From positions 1,054,001-1,118,000 of the forward strand of contig CAWHDH010000017.1 in the NCBI GenBank assembly GCA_963828075.1: a stretch of DNA of 64,000 nucleotides, given 5' to 3'. A program made the position numbers and the translations under genes. Positions within the stretch are counted from its first letter, which is position 1. Each line of letters starts with the position of its first letter. Shown here in pieces: positions 32,734 to 41,413 of the stretch. The notes beneath the pieces are model-generated. The model searched no databases. It was not told the origin of the DNA and saw only the letters and a list, made by a program, of their open reading frames with translations. Source of the stretch: JACCYI01 sp963828075. GTDB lineage: Bacteria > Actinomycetota > Thermoleophilia > Solirubrobacterales > Solirubrobacteraceae.

Positions 32734-33762
32734 CCGCGGGGACGCTGAGCGGGGGCGCCCGACGGCTTGGTGCGTGCGGGGCACGCCGACGCCCATGACG
32801 TCGCGCACCTCGGCGAGCGTCTCGCCCGCCATCGCCCGCGCGCGCTCGGCACCGGCCGCGAAGACGGCCTCGATGGCGTCCTCGTCGTCGCGCAGCGCGG
32901 CGTAGCGCTCGCGCACCGGCGCCAGATGCTCGGCCACCGCCTGGGCCACCGCCTTCTTGAAGTCGCCGTAGCGCGACTCGGCGTGCTCGGCCTCGACCGC
33001 CTCGGGCGAGCGGTCGGTGATCGCCGCCAGGATGTCGATCAGGTTCGAGATCCCCGGCTTGCCCTCGCCGCGGCGGACCTCGGTCCCCGAGTCGGTCACG
33101 GCGCGGCGGAACTTCTTGTCGATGGCGGCCGGCTCATCCAGCACGTAGACCGTGCCCTCGGCCGTACCGCCGGTCGTCGACATCTTGCGCGTCGGGTCCT
33201 GCAGGTCCATGATCCGCGCCCCGACGGCCGGGATCCGGTGCTCCGGGACGACGAGGAGCTCGCCGAAGCGCGCATTGAAGCGCTGCGCGACGTCGCGCAT
33301 CAGCTCGAGGTGCTCGCGCTGGTCCTCCCCGACCGGCACCTCGCCGGCGCGGTACGCGAGCACGTCGGCGGCCTGCAGCACCGGATAGAACAGCAGACCG
33401 GCGGACACCAGCTCGCGCTGCGCGACCGACTTGTCGCGGAACTGGTGCATCCGGTTGAGCTCGCCGAGCGGGGTCACCGACGACAGCAGCCACGACAGCT
33501 CCGTGTGCTCGGCGACGTCCCCCTGGCGGAACAGCAGGCAGCGGTCGGCGTCCAGCCCCGCCGCGAGCAGGACGGCCGCGGTGTCATACGTGCGATCGCG
33601 CAGCTCCGACGGGTCGTAGGGCACGGTGACCGCGTGGAGGTCGACGATGCAGTAGATCGCCGGGTCGCCGTAGTCCTGGCCGGCCACGTACTGGCGGATC
33701 GCGCCGATGTAGTTGCCGAGGTGCTTTGTGCCCGTCGGCTGGATGCCGGAGAAGATGCGCAT
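31966..33762 (-). CDS. trpS-scpA: Tryptophanyl-tRNA synthetase fused in frame to ScpA
   Basis: 598 codons without a stop. Residues 1-326 are a complete class I tryptophanyl-tRNA synthetase: PTGTKHLGN (10-17, the HIGH box), VGEDQREH (144-151) and KMSTT (193-197, the KMSKS loop). After DVMGVG a 17-residue linker (to residue 343) leads into ScpA (from about 344): LELDLDVFAGPFDLLCSLI, LLLIAALLELKSRLMLP and the C-terminal winged helix with FDEAVRGADRMTVAITLFALLEL. TrpS charges tRNATrp; ScpA is the kleisin of the SMC complex. ScpA could start separately at the internal ATG at 32733, but no ribosome binding site precedes it. The start at 33762 is chosen over 33777 because TATGCT covers the latter. 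Confidence 0.88.
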   Translation of the reverse strand: MRIFSGIQPTGTKHLGNYIGAIRQYVAGQDYGDPAIYCIVDLHAVTVPYDPSELRDRTYDTAAVLLAAGLDADRCLLFRQGDVAEHTELSWLLSSVTPLGELNRMHQFRDKSVAQRELVSAGLLFYPVLQAADVLAYRAGEVPVGEDQREHLELMRDVAQRFNARFGELLVVPEHRIPAVGARIMDLQDPTRKMSTTGGTAEGTVYVLDEPAAIDKKFRRAVTDSGTEVRRGEGKPGISNLIDILAAITDRSPEAVEAEHAESRYGDFKKAVAQAVAEHLAPVRERYAALRDDEDAIEAVFAAGAERARAMAGETLAEVRDVMGVGVPRTHQAVGRPRSASPRMPAVRLDSLELDLDVFAGPFDLLCSLILREELDLLEVDLADVVLTYLDHLEGQGGLDLEAATEFLLLIAALLELKSRLMLPGSEIEELDELAPAEAADELLARMLAYLRHRGGASWLAEAHEAGQGFLDRRAPLPAGLRRASLARAEAVYDPDVLGAALGGLLRRPAPMDLTHIADPRVALSERLGLLRRLLRRGRFSFDEAVRGADRMTVAITLFALLELYKAGEAEWEQTEPFGPIAVSANASAAAGPRAVAS

Positions 33763-33786
33763 TGGGCGGGTGAGCATAATGAGGGA
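33762..33786. promoter_or_regulatory. Overlapping divergent -10 elements between trpS-scpA and the secreted protein gene
   Basis: CATAAT (33775-33780) ends 5 bp before the plus-strand ATG at 33786. On the other strand TATGCT (33778-33773) ends 10 bp before the trpS ATG at 33762. The two hexamers overlap, forming one small AT-rich bidirectional promoter core; both transcripts would be leaderless or nearly so. Confidence 0.55.
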
Positions 33787-34691
33787 TGCCCCGCCTCCCC
33801 AGCCTGTGCGCCGCGGCCCTCGTCGCGGCGCTCGCCGTTCCGGCCGCCGCCGGCGCCGCCTACGCCCCCACGTTCGCCGTCAAGCTCGATCCGGCGACGC
33901 CGAACTCCGCCACCGCCCTCACCACGACGCTCTCGCAGGCGAGCGGCGAGACATCGACCAAGCGGGTCAAGCTCGCGCTCCCCTCGCGCTTCGGCCCGGC
34001 CTTCGGCGCGCAGCTCTCGCCGTGCTCGGAGGAGCAGAAGGCCGCGCGGGCGTGCCCGGAGGCGAGCCGCATGGGCAGCGCGCGCGCCCAGACGCTGTTC
34101 GGGCCGTTCACGGGGACCGTGAACTACGGCCCGGTCGGGCCCGGGGGCATCCGCATCTTCGTCTTCCTCTCCAACGGCGTCGCGCCGCTCGACCAGACGC
34201 TCGAGGGCATCATCGGCGTCACCCCCACCGGCTTCACGACCACGTTCGACGGCCTGCCCGACGTGCCCACCACCACGTTCGAGCTGGCGCTCGACGGCCC
34301 GCCCCGCTCGCTCGTCAAGACCGCGCGCGACTGCGGCGAGTACATCTTCAAGGCGGAGCTCACGTCGCAGAAGGGCGAGCAGGTCAACGTGGACGCGCCC
34401 GTCACCGTCGGCCCCTGCGCCGACCCGCCGCCGCGAATCGGCGCGGTGAAGGCCAAGGGCCGGACGATCTCCTTCTCGCTGTCGGAGCCCGCCAAGGTGT
34501 CTGTGGAGGTCAAGCGCGGCCGCAAGGTCGTCTTCAGCAAGAGCCTCGACGCACCCGCCGGCAAGCGCACCGTCCGGATGGCGCGCCGGCTCGGCCGCGG
34601 CCGCTACCGGATCAACGTCCGTGCGGTCGACGCCGCGGGCGGGCGCAGCCTGCGCAGCGGCGTCCTCACGGTGCGCGCCCGCCGGCGCTGA
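33786..34691 (+). CDS. Secreted protein with C-terminal Ig-like domain
   Basis: 301 residues. A signal peptide (1-25, LCAAALVAALAVPAAAGAAYA) is followed by a domain with paired cysteines (SPCSEEQKAARACPEASRMG and, later, ARDCGEY...GPCADPP). The first region resembles a lipocalin-like or adhesin beta domain with FGPFTGTVNYGPVGPGGI. The last 80 residues (KAKGRTISFSLSEPAKVSV to VLTVRARRR) form an Arg-rich Ig-like repeat common in secreted proteins of this lineage, also at 41414-43288. Function unknown. Its start is 23 bp from trpS, and its 3' end overlaps the convergent lysyl oxidase-like gene by 26 bp. Confidence 0.8.
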   Translation: MPRLPSLCAAALVAALAVPAAAGAAYAPTFAVKLDPATPNSATALTTTLSQASGETSTKRVKLALPSRFGPAFGAQLSPCSEEQKAARACPEASRMGSARAQTLFGPFTGTVNYGPVGPGGIRIFVFLSNGVAPLDQTLEGIIGVTPTGFTTTFDGLPDVPTTTFELALDGPPRSLVKTARDCGEYIFKAELTSQKGEQVNVDAPVTVGPCADPPPRIGAVKAKGRTISFSLSEPAKVSVEVKRGRKVVFSKSLDAPAGKRTVRMARRLGRGRYRINVRAVDAAGGRSLRSGVLTVRARRR

Positions 34692-35496
34692 TCGAACCGG
34701 GGCAGGATTCCGACGCCGGGCAGCGACGCAGGACCCGGATCCGCGGCTTGTCGCGCCCGGTGCGCCAGCTCAGCGCGAAGCGGATCGAGGAGGAGTTGTT
34801 GCTGTAGTCGCGCTCTGATATCCGGCGATCCGGATTGACGGTGTGCACGAGCACGTGCGTCCCGGACGGGGCATCGGTGATGTCGATGAACTGGCCCTCG
34901 ACCTGCGCCCGGTAGTTGTCCGCCCACCCGGGTGAGATCCCCGAGACGAAGCTGAGCAGGTTCGGGCGCCCGAGGCCGCAGCGGTAGGGATACGTCGGCG
35001 TGGAGTTGAAGTTCGGCACGCGCCGCGCGTGCGGGATCGCGTACCGGTCGCCGAGGCAGAAGCCGGTCTTGCGGTCGTGGCGGACCGCCGCCGTGTCGCT
35101 GCCCGGCCCGCGCAGCTCATAGCGCTCGAAGCCCAGCAGATGCCAGTGGCGGTGGTCGGGGTGGACGACGTAGCTCATCGTGCCCACATCTCGCACGAGT
35201 CGCGGCCCGCCCAGCATCCGGCTGACGAGCTGGTCGACCGCCATCGTCGTCTGCGTGCGGTTCGGGCGGTGGCCGTGGATGGTCAGGGGCCCTGGGCCGA
35301 CGTTGGCCGCCGCCGATTCGAACCCGAGCCGGAAGACGCGGCGCGGGCCGAGCTTCAGCGTCGAGACCTGCAGTCCTGTCGGCGCCACCTGGTCGAGATC
35401 GGGGAGCACGTCGCCGGGATGGGCGGCGGCCGGCGGGGCGAGCACCGCGAGGGCGGCGAGCGCGGCGGCGATCAGGGAGCGGACACGTCTGGTCAC
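34666..35496 (-). CDS. Secreted lysyl oxidase-like protein
   Basis: 276 residues from a GTG at 35496 that begins a signal peptide (RSLIAAALAALAVLAPPAAAHPG). The core has the copper-site motif SYVVHPDHRHWHLLGFERYEL, close to the HxHxH cluster of lysyl oxidases (PF01186), and CLGDRYAIPHARRVPNF, GISPGWADNY and FIDITDAPSGTHVLVHTVNP, where the lysine tyrosylquinone partners of animal enzymes would lie. Bacterial members are poorly studied; amine oxidation or cross-linking of envelope proteins is the inference. GATAAT ends 7 bp before the GTG, so the mRNA is probably leaderless. Longer in-frame starts reach into the phospholipase gene and lack a signal peptide. Confidence 0.82.
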   Translation of the reverse strand: MTRRVRSLIAAALAALAVLAPPAAAHPGDVLPDLDQVAPTGLQVSTLKLGPRRVFRLGFESAAANVGPGPLTIHGHRPNRTQTTMAVDQLVSRMLGGPRLVRDVGTMSYVVHPDHRHWHLLGFERYELRGPGSDTAAVRHDRKTGFCLGDRYAIPHARRVPNFNSTPTYPYRCGLGRPNLLSFVSGISPGWADNYRAQVEGQFIDITDAPSGTHVLVHTVNPDRRISERDYSNNSSSIRFALSWRTGRDKPRIRVLRRCPASESCPGSISAGGRAP

Positions 35497-35626
35497 GCTG
35501 CGGATTATCGGCGCCGCGCGGACGGAGGCCCAGGACCGGCCCAGGAGACATACAGGCCGCCGGACGGCATGAAGTTGGGTCCCGGTCCTCATGACATGGC
35601 TTCGCGCGGCGGCGATCCTGCCGTGC

Positions 35627-36175
35627 ATGCAGCGATTCGCGAGCGAACGTGGACAGACTGCCGCCGAGTGCATGGGCCTCCTGGTCGTGGTCGCGGCCGT
35701 CATCGGCATGTTGATGAGCGCCGGGATCCCCGAGCGAGTCGCCTGTGGCGTGCAGGGGGCGGTGGCCACGATCAGCGGCGACGCTGCCTCGCCGTGCGAC
35801 GCCGGGGGCGCGACCGCTGAGGCCGACGAGCCGGACGAGCCAGCGGAGCCGGTCAGGCCGGGTCAGCCGCTGCCGCTTCCAGAGGGCTGGGAGCCCAACG
35901 GATGCGGGCCTGCTGGGAACGACGCGGGAAACACGGTGGTCGTGGACTCGGGCCCATACTTCGATTTCGGCGCCGCCTGCGACGCCCACGACGCGTGCTA
36001 CAAGCAGCAGCGCGGCAAGGACCTCTGCGACCACCTGTTCCTCAGGGACATGCTCGACGACTGCAAGGGCCGCTGGTGGAAGACACGCGACCTCTGCGCT
36101 TCCCACGCGTATGCCTACTTCCAAGGCGTGCAACAGGGGGCCCACGGCGCCTACGAGGCCGCGGCTCCGGGCTGA
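35627..36175 (+). CDS. Phospholipase A2-like protein with Flp/TadE-type prepilin leader
   Basis: 182 residues from the ATG at 35627 (an ATG at 35591 would add 12). The N-terminus MQRFASERGQTAAECMGLL followed by VVVAAVIGMLM looks like a class III prepilin signal: a short basic leader, cleavage after Gly, Glu at +5 and a hydrophobic stem. After a Pro/Glu-rich linker comes a secreted phospholipase A2 domain: CGPAGNDAGN, then DFGAACDAHDACYKQQRGKD with the catalytic His-Asp pair, and further cysteines (CDHLF, DDCKG, DLCASHAYAYF) for disulphides. It would release fatty acids from phospholipids. It lies alone, convergent with the GNAT gene. Confidence 0.82.
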   Translation: MQRFASERGQTAAECMGLLVVVAAVIGMLMSAGIPERVACGVQGAVATISGDAASPCDAGGATAEADEPDEPAEPVRPGQPLPLPEGWEPNGCGPAGNDAGNTVVVDSGPYFDFGAACDAHDACYKQQRGKDLCDHLFLRDMLDDCKGRWWKTRDLCASHAYAYFQGVQQGAHGAYEAAAPG

Positions 36176-36897
36176 GGCCGCCGCCACCACGTGGGGCGAC
36201 CGACGATCTCGAAGCCGAGGGCCGCGTAGAGCGGCTCGCCGGCGGCGGTGGCGGTCAACACCGCCGGGCGGGCGGGCGCGGCGGCCAGCGCGGCCGCCAT
36301 GAGCGCGCGCCCCACGCCGCGGCGGCGGTGGGCTCGCAGGGTCGCGAGGAGGTAGACGCCGAGCGAGGCGCCGTCGTCGTATGTGGTCACCGCCCCCGCG
36401 GGCTCGCCGTCGCGGTGCGCGAGCCACACCTGGTGGCCGGGGACGTCGAGCATCGCGGGCGCGAGGATCGCGCCTGGTGCCTCGCTGCGGTCGGGCGACG
36501 GGAACCCCTGCGCGATGGCGATCTCGGCCTCCCGCAGCGCCTCGGGTTCGCGGACGGCCGTCACGTCGATCGTGCCGGCGCCGGGGTCGGGCGGCTCGCC
36601 ACCGGCCCGCGCCATGACCGCCATGCGCAGGTCCACCTCGAGCCCGTGGCGGGTCAGCTCGACGATGGAGTACGCATCCTCGACCCGTACGCGGGGTAGC
36701 CCGTCGTAGCTCGCGGCGATCCACGCGGACGCGGCAGGACCGTCGGCACCGGCCAGCGTGAACGCCCGCTCGCCCGCCGGCCCGCGCACGCCGAGCACGC
36801 CGGGGCCGTGCAGGATCTCGCCCCCGGTCCGCTCGGCGATGGTCGCGTACCGCCGCGCGGAGTTCGCGGCGGCGAGATCGAGCAGGCTCTCGGTCAG
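36151..36897 (-). CDS. GNAT family N-acetyltransferase with probable CTG start
   Basis: 248 residues. The C-terminal GNAT domain has the acetyl-CoA loop RAHRRRGVGRALMAAAL and YAALGFEIVGRPTWW; the N-terminal half resembles the paired domain of two-GNAT proteins. No ATG, GTG or TTG is available at the natural N-terminus; the family-like opening TESLLDLAAANSARRYATIA is preceded by CTG at 36897. That CTG overlaps the gcvPB stop as CTGA, in the same geometry as the ATGA junctions of this window, so a CTG start is the best reading. The substrate is unknown. It is the last gene of the gcv operon and converges with the phospholipase gene. Confidence 0.75.
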   Translation of the reverse strand: MTESLLDLAAANSARRYATIAERTGGEILHGPGVLGVRGPAGERAFTLAGADGPAASAWIAASYDGLPRVRVEDAYSIVELTRHGLEVDLRMAVMARAGGEPPDPGAGTIDVTAVREPEALREAEIAIAQGFPSPDRSEAPGAILAPAMLDVPGHQVWLAHRDGEPAGAVTTYDDGASLGVYLLATLRAHRRRGVGRALMAAALAAAPARPAVLTATAAGEPLYAALGFEIVGRPTWWRRPQPGAAAS

Positions 36898-38470
36898 AGG
36901 GGCTGGCGGATGACCGGCCGCTTGGCCGCCCCCGCCTCGTCCAGCCGCCGCACGGGCGTCGTGTACGGCGCGTTGCGGGCGATCTCCGGGTCCTCCTTGG
37001 CCTCGCGCAGGATCGCGGCGATGGCGTCGGCGAACGCGTCGAGCGTCTCCTTCGTCTCCGTCTCGGTCGGCTCTACGAGCAGCGCCTCGTCGACGAGCAG
37101 CGGGAAGTAGACGGTCGGCGGGTGGAAGCCGTAGTCGAGCAGCCGCTTGGCCAGGTCGAGCGTCTTGAGCCCCAGCTCGCGCTTCATCGCCGCGCCGCTG
37201 AGCACGAACTCGTGCATGCAGAGCCGGTCGTAGGCGACGGGCAGGTACTCGGCGATGCCCTCCTCCTTGAGCCGGGCGAGCAGGTAGTTCGCGTTGAGCA
37301 CCGCGGTCTCCGAGGCCTCGCGCAGGCCGTCGCCGCCGAGCGACAGGATGTAGGCGTAGGAGCGGACGAAGACGCCGTAGTTGCCCTGGAATCCCCGCAG
37401 GCGACCGATGGATTTCGGACGGTCGAAGTCCAAATCGAACACGGGCCCGGGGGTCCCGTTGGTCGACTCCCTCTTGACGACCTGGGGCCGCGGCAGGTAC
37501 GGCTCGATACGGTCGGACACCGCGATCGGCCCCGCACCCGGCCCGCCGCCGCCGTGCGGCTGGGTGAAGGTCTTGTGCAGGTTGTAGTGGACGATGTCGA
37601 AACCCATGTCGCCAGGGCGCGAGATGCCCATGACGGCGTTGAGGTTCGCCCCGTCGTAGTAGAGGGTCGCGCCGACGCCGTGGACGATCTCGGCGATCTC
37701 CGAGATGTTGCGGTCGAACAGGCCGAGCGTGCTCGGGTTCGTGAGCATCAGGCAGGCGACCTGGTCGTCGGCCTTCGCGCGCAGGTCGTCGACGTCGACG
37801 CCGCCGTCGGCGTTGGTCCCGACCTTGACCACCTCGTAGCCGGCCATCGTCACCGTCGCCGGGTTGGTCCCGTGGGCGGTGTCGGGCGTCAGCACCTTGG
37901 TGCGGTGATCGCCGCGATCCTCGTGGTAGGCGCGGGTGAGCAGGACGCCGGCGAGCTCGCCATGCGATCCGGCGCTCGGCTGGAGGTGCACGTGCGGCAG
38001 GCCGGCGATCTCGGCCAGCGCCTCCTGCAGCTCGTACATCAGCTGCAGCGCGCCCTGGGCGCGCATGGGGTCCTGAAGCGGGTGCAGCCGGGCGTTGCCC
38101 TTCATCGCCGCGACGCGCTCGTGCAGCTTCGGGTTGTGCTTCATCGTGCACGAGCCGAGCGGATAGAAGCCCTGGTCGAGGTCGAAGTTGCGCTTGGACA
38201 GCCGGTTGTAGTGGCGGTTGATCTCCGGCTCGGAGATCTCGGGCAGCTTCGGCGGCTCGCTGCGCCGGAAGCGGGCGGGAAGCAGATCGTCGAGCGGCTG
38301 CTCCTCGACGTCGAGCGGCGGCGGCACGAACGCGCGGCGGCCCGGCTTGGACTTCTCGTAGATCGTCACGGCGCGATCGCGCTGCATCGGCGTCTCGGTG
38401 ATCGTCACGCTTCGCTCGGAGTCGGGCTCGGAGCGAGCGATGCCGGGGTCGGCGTGGAGGCGGTTGTCAC

Positions 38471-38474
<4 letters not shown>
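36894..38474 (-). CDS. gcvPB: Glycine dehydrogenase (decarboxylating) subunit 2
   Basis: 526 residues, GTG start in a GTGA overlap with gcvPA. It is the PLP-carrying half of the split P protein that decarboxylates glycine and passes the aminomethyl group to GcvH. The PLP lysine is Lys301 in VHYNLHKTFTQPHGGGGPG. FYPLGSCTMKHNPK and HLQPSAGSHGELAG are family signatures. The N-terminus has about 25 extra residues before the conserved part, and an internal ATG at residue 30 is a possible alternative. It works with GcvPA, GcvH and GcvT encoded just upstream. Confidence 0.95.
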
Positions 38475-39837
<1,363 letters not shown>

Positions 39838-39841
<4 letters not shown>

Positions 39842-40230
39842 GACGTGCTCAGGATCTCCTGATAGGCCCCGACGTCGAGCAGGGTGTCGACCTCGGAGGG
39901 ATCCGTGAGCCGGACCTTGATCATCCAGCCGCCCTCATACGGATCCTCGTTGATGGTCTCCGGCGAGTCGGAGAGCGCCTCGTTGACCTCGATGACCTCG
40001 CCCGACAGCGGTGCGATCACGTCCGAGACGGCCTTGACCGACTCGACCTCCGCGTACGGCTCGTCCTTGGAGATCTCCTTGCCGACCTCCGGCGGGTCGA
40101 AGAAGACGACCTCGCCGAGCGCGTCCTGCGCGAACCAGGTGACGCCGAACGTCGCGGTGTCGCCGTCGATGCGAGCCCAGTCGTGCTCGGGGTGGTACTT
40201 GAGGTCCTCGGGGTAGCTCGCTTCGGCCAT
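39838..40230 (-). CDS. gcvH: Glycine cleavage system H protein
   Basis: 130 residues. It carries the lipoyl group that shuttles aminomethyl and electrons among P, T and L proteins. The lipoylated Lys66 is in EVESVKAVSD, followed by APLSGEVIEVNEAL. It begins directly after the gcvT stop and overlaps gcvPA by 4 bp. No lipoate synthase or ligase gene is in the window. Confidence 0.97.
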
Positions 40231-41316
40231 TCAGTCGCTCTCCTTGATGTACAGCGGCTTGGACTTGACCGTCGCGCGGCGGACCTTGCCGCGGACGTCG
40301 ATCTCGATGGACGTGCCCGGCTCGGCGCGGTCGGCCGGCACGTAGGCCATGCCGATCCCGACGTCCAGGCTCGGCGAGAGCGTCCCGCTCGTCACCTCTC
40401 CCCCGCCGGCGACCGGGTTGCCCTGGCGGGCGATCCCGGGACCGTCGATCATGAAGGGCACGAGCGTCTCGGCCGGGCCCTGCTCTCGCGCTCTGGCGAT
40501 GGACTCGGAGCCGATGAAGCCCGTGGCCTCCTTGCAGCACCAGCCGAGGCCGGCCTCGATCGGGCCGCGCTCCTCCATGAGGTCGTTGCCGTAGAGGTGG
40601 AAGCAGACCTCCAGGCGCAGGGTGTCGCGGGCGGCGAGGCCGATCGGCTCGGCGCCTTCGGCCAGCAGCGCGTCCCAGACGTCGGGTGCGTGCTCGGGCG
40701 CGATCAGGAGCTCGACCCCGTCCTCGCCGGTGTAGCCGGTCCCGGCGATCAGCGTGTCGGGGGCGCCGGCGACCGTCCGCCGGGCGGTGCGGAAGCGCGG
40801 CGGCAGCTCGCCGTCGGCGAGCTTCTCGACGAGGGCGCGCGCGTTGGGGCCCTGGACCGCGAGCATCGCGTAGTCGTGGAGGCGGTCGAGCAGGGTGACG
40901 TCGAAGCCGGCGGCGTGCTTCTGGAACCAGGCGAGATCCTTCTCGTGGTTCGACGCGTTGGTGACGGTGAGGAAGTGGGTGGCGCCGTCGAGCCGGTAGG
41001 TGAAGAGGTCGTCGAGCACGCCGCCGTCGTCCTTGCTGAGGACGGAGTACTGCGCGCCGTTCTCGGCGATCTTCGTGACGTCGTTGGAGAGGATCCGCTG
41101 CAGGAACGCCTCGGCGTCCGGCCCCGTCGTCTCGATCTCCCCCATGTGGCTGACGTCGAACACCCCGACGTCCTGGCGCACCGCGTGATGCTCCTCGCGG
41201 ATGTTGCCGTACTGGACTGGCATCTCCCAGCCCGCGAACGGAACCAGCTTGGCTCCCGCGGCGGCGTGGCGGTCGAACAGCGGGGTGCGCTTGAGAGTGT
41301 CCGGAGCGGCGGCCAC
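40231..41316 (-). CDS. gcvT: Glycine cleavage system aminomethyltransferase (T protein)
   Basis: 361 residues, GTG start. It transfers the methylene from H protein to tetrahydrofolate, releasing ammonia. LVPFAGWEMPVQYGN near the N-terminus, DVSHMGEIE and the folate Asp in YTGEDGVELL are characteristic; the OB-like C-terminal domain has GTSIEIDVRGK. It is first in the operon gcvT-gcvH-gcvPA-gcvPB-GNAT. The upstream gap to the divergent gene is too short for a glycine riboswitch; TAGGGT (41331-41326) ends 9 bp before the GTG, suggesting a leaderless promoter instead. Confidence 0.95.
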   Translation of the reverse strand: MAAAPDTLKRTPLFDRHAAAGAKLVPFAGWEMPVQYGNIREEHHAVRQDVGVFDVSHMGEIETTGPDAEAFLQRILSNDVTKIAENGAQYSVLSKDDGGVLDDLFTYRLDGATHFLTVTNASNHEKDLAWFQKHAAGFDVTLLDRLHDYAMLAVQGPNARALVEKLADGELPPRFRTARRTVAGAPDTLIAGTGYTGEDGVELLIAPEHAPDVWDALLAEGAEPIGLAARDTLRLEVCFHLYGNDLMEERGPIEAGLGWCCKEATGFIGSESIARAREQGPAETLVPFMIDGPGIARQGNPVAGGGEVTSGTLSPSLDVGIGMAYVPADRAEPGTSIEIDVRGKVRRATVKSKPLYIKESD

Positions 41317-41413
41317 GAGCGTCGGACCCTAGCAACGGAGGCCCACCGCAACCCCCGCCCGTGGCGGGTGCTACAACCGCCGAACTCAGATGCGACGAGC
41401 AGCGGAGGAGCGA

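Noticed and set aside
41317..41413. Glycine riboswitch before gcvT
   Set aside because: The gap to the divergent gene is about 70-100 bp and shows none of the conserved glycine aptamer core; a -10-like TAGGGT lies there instead.
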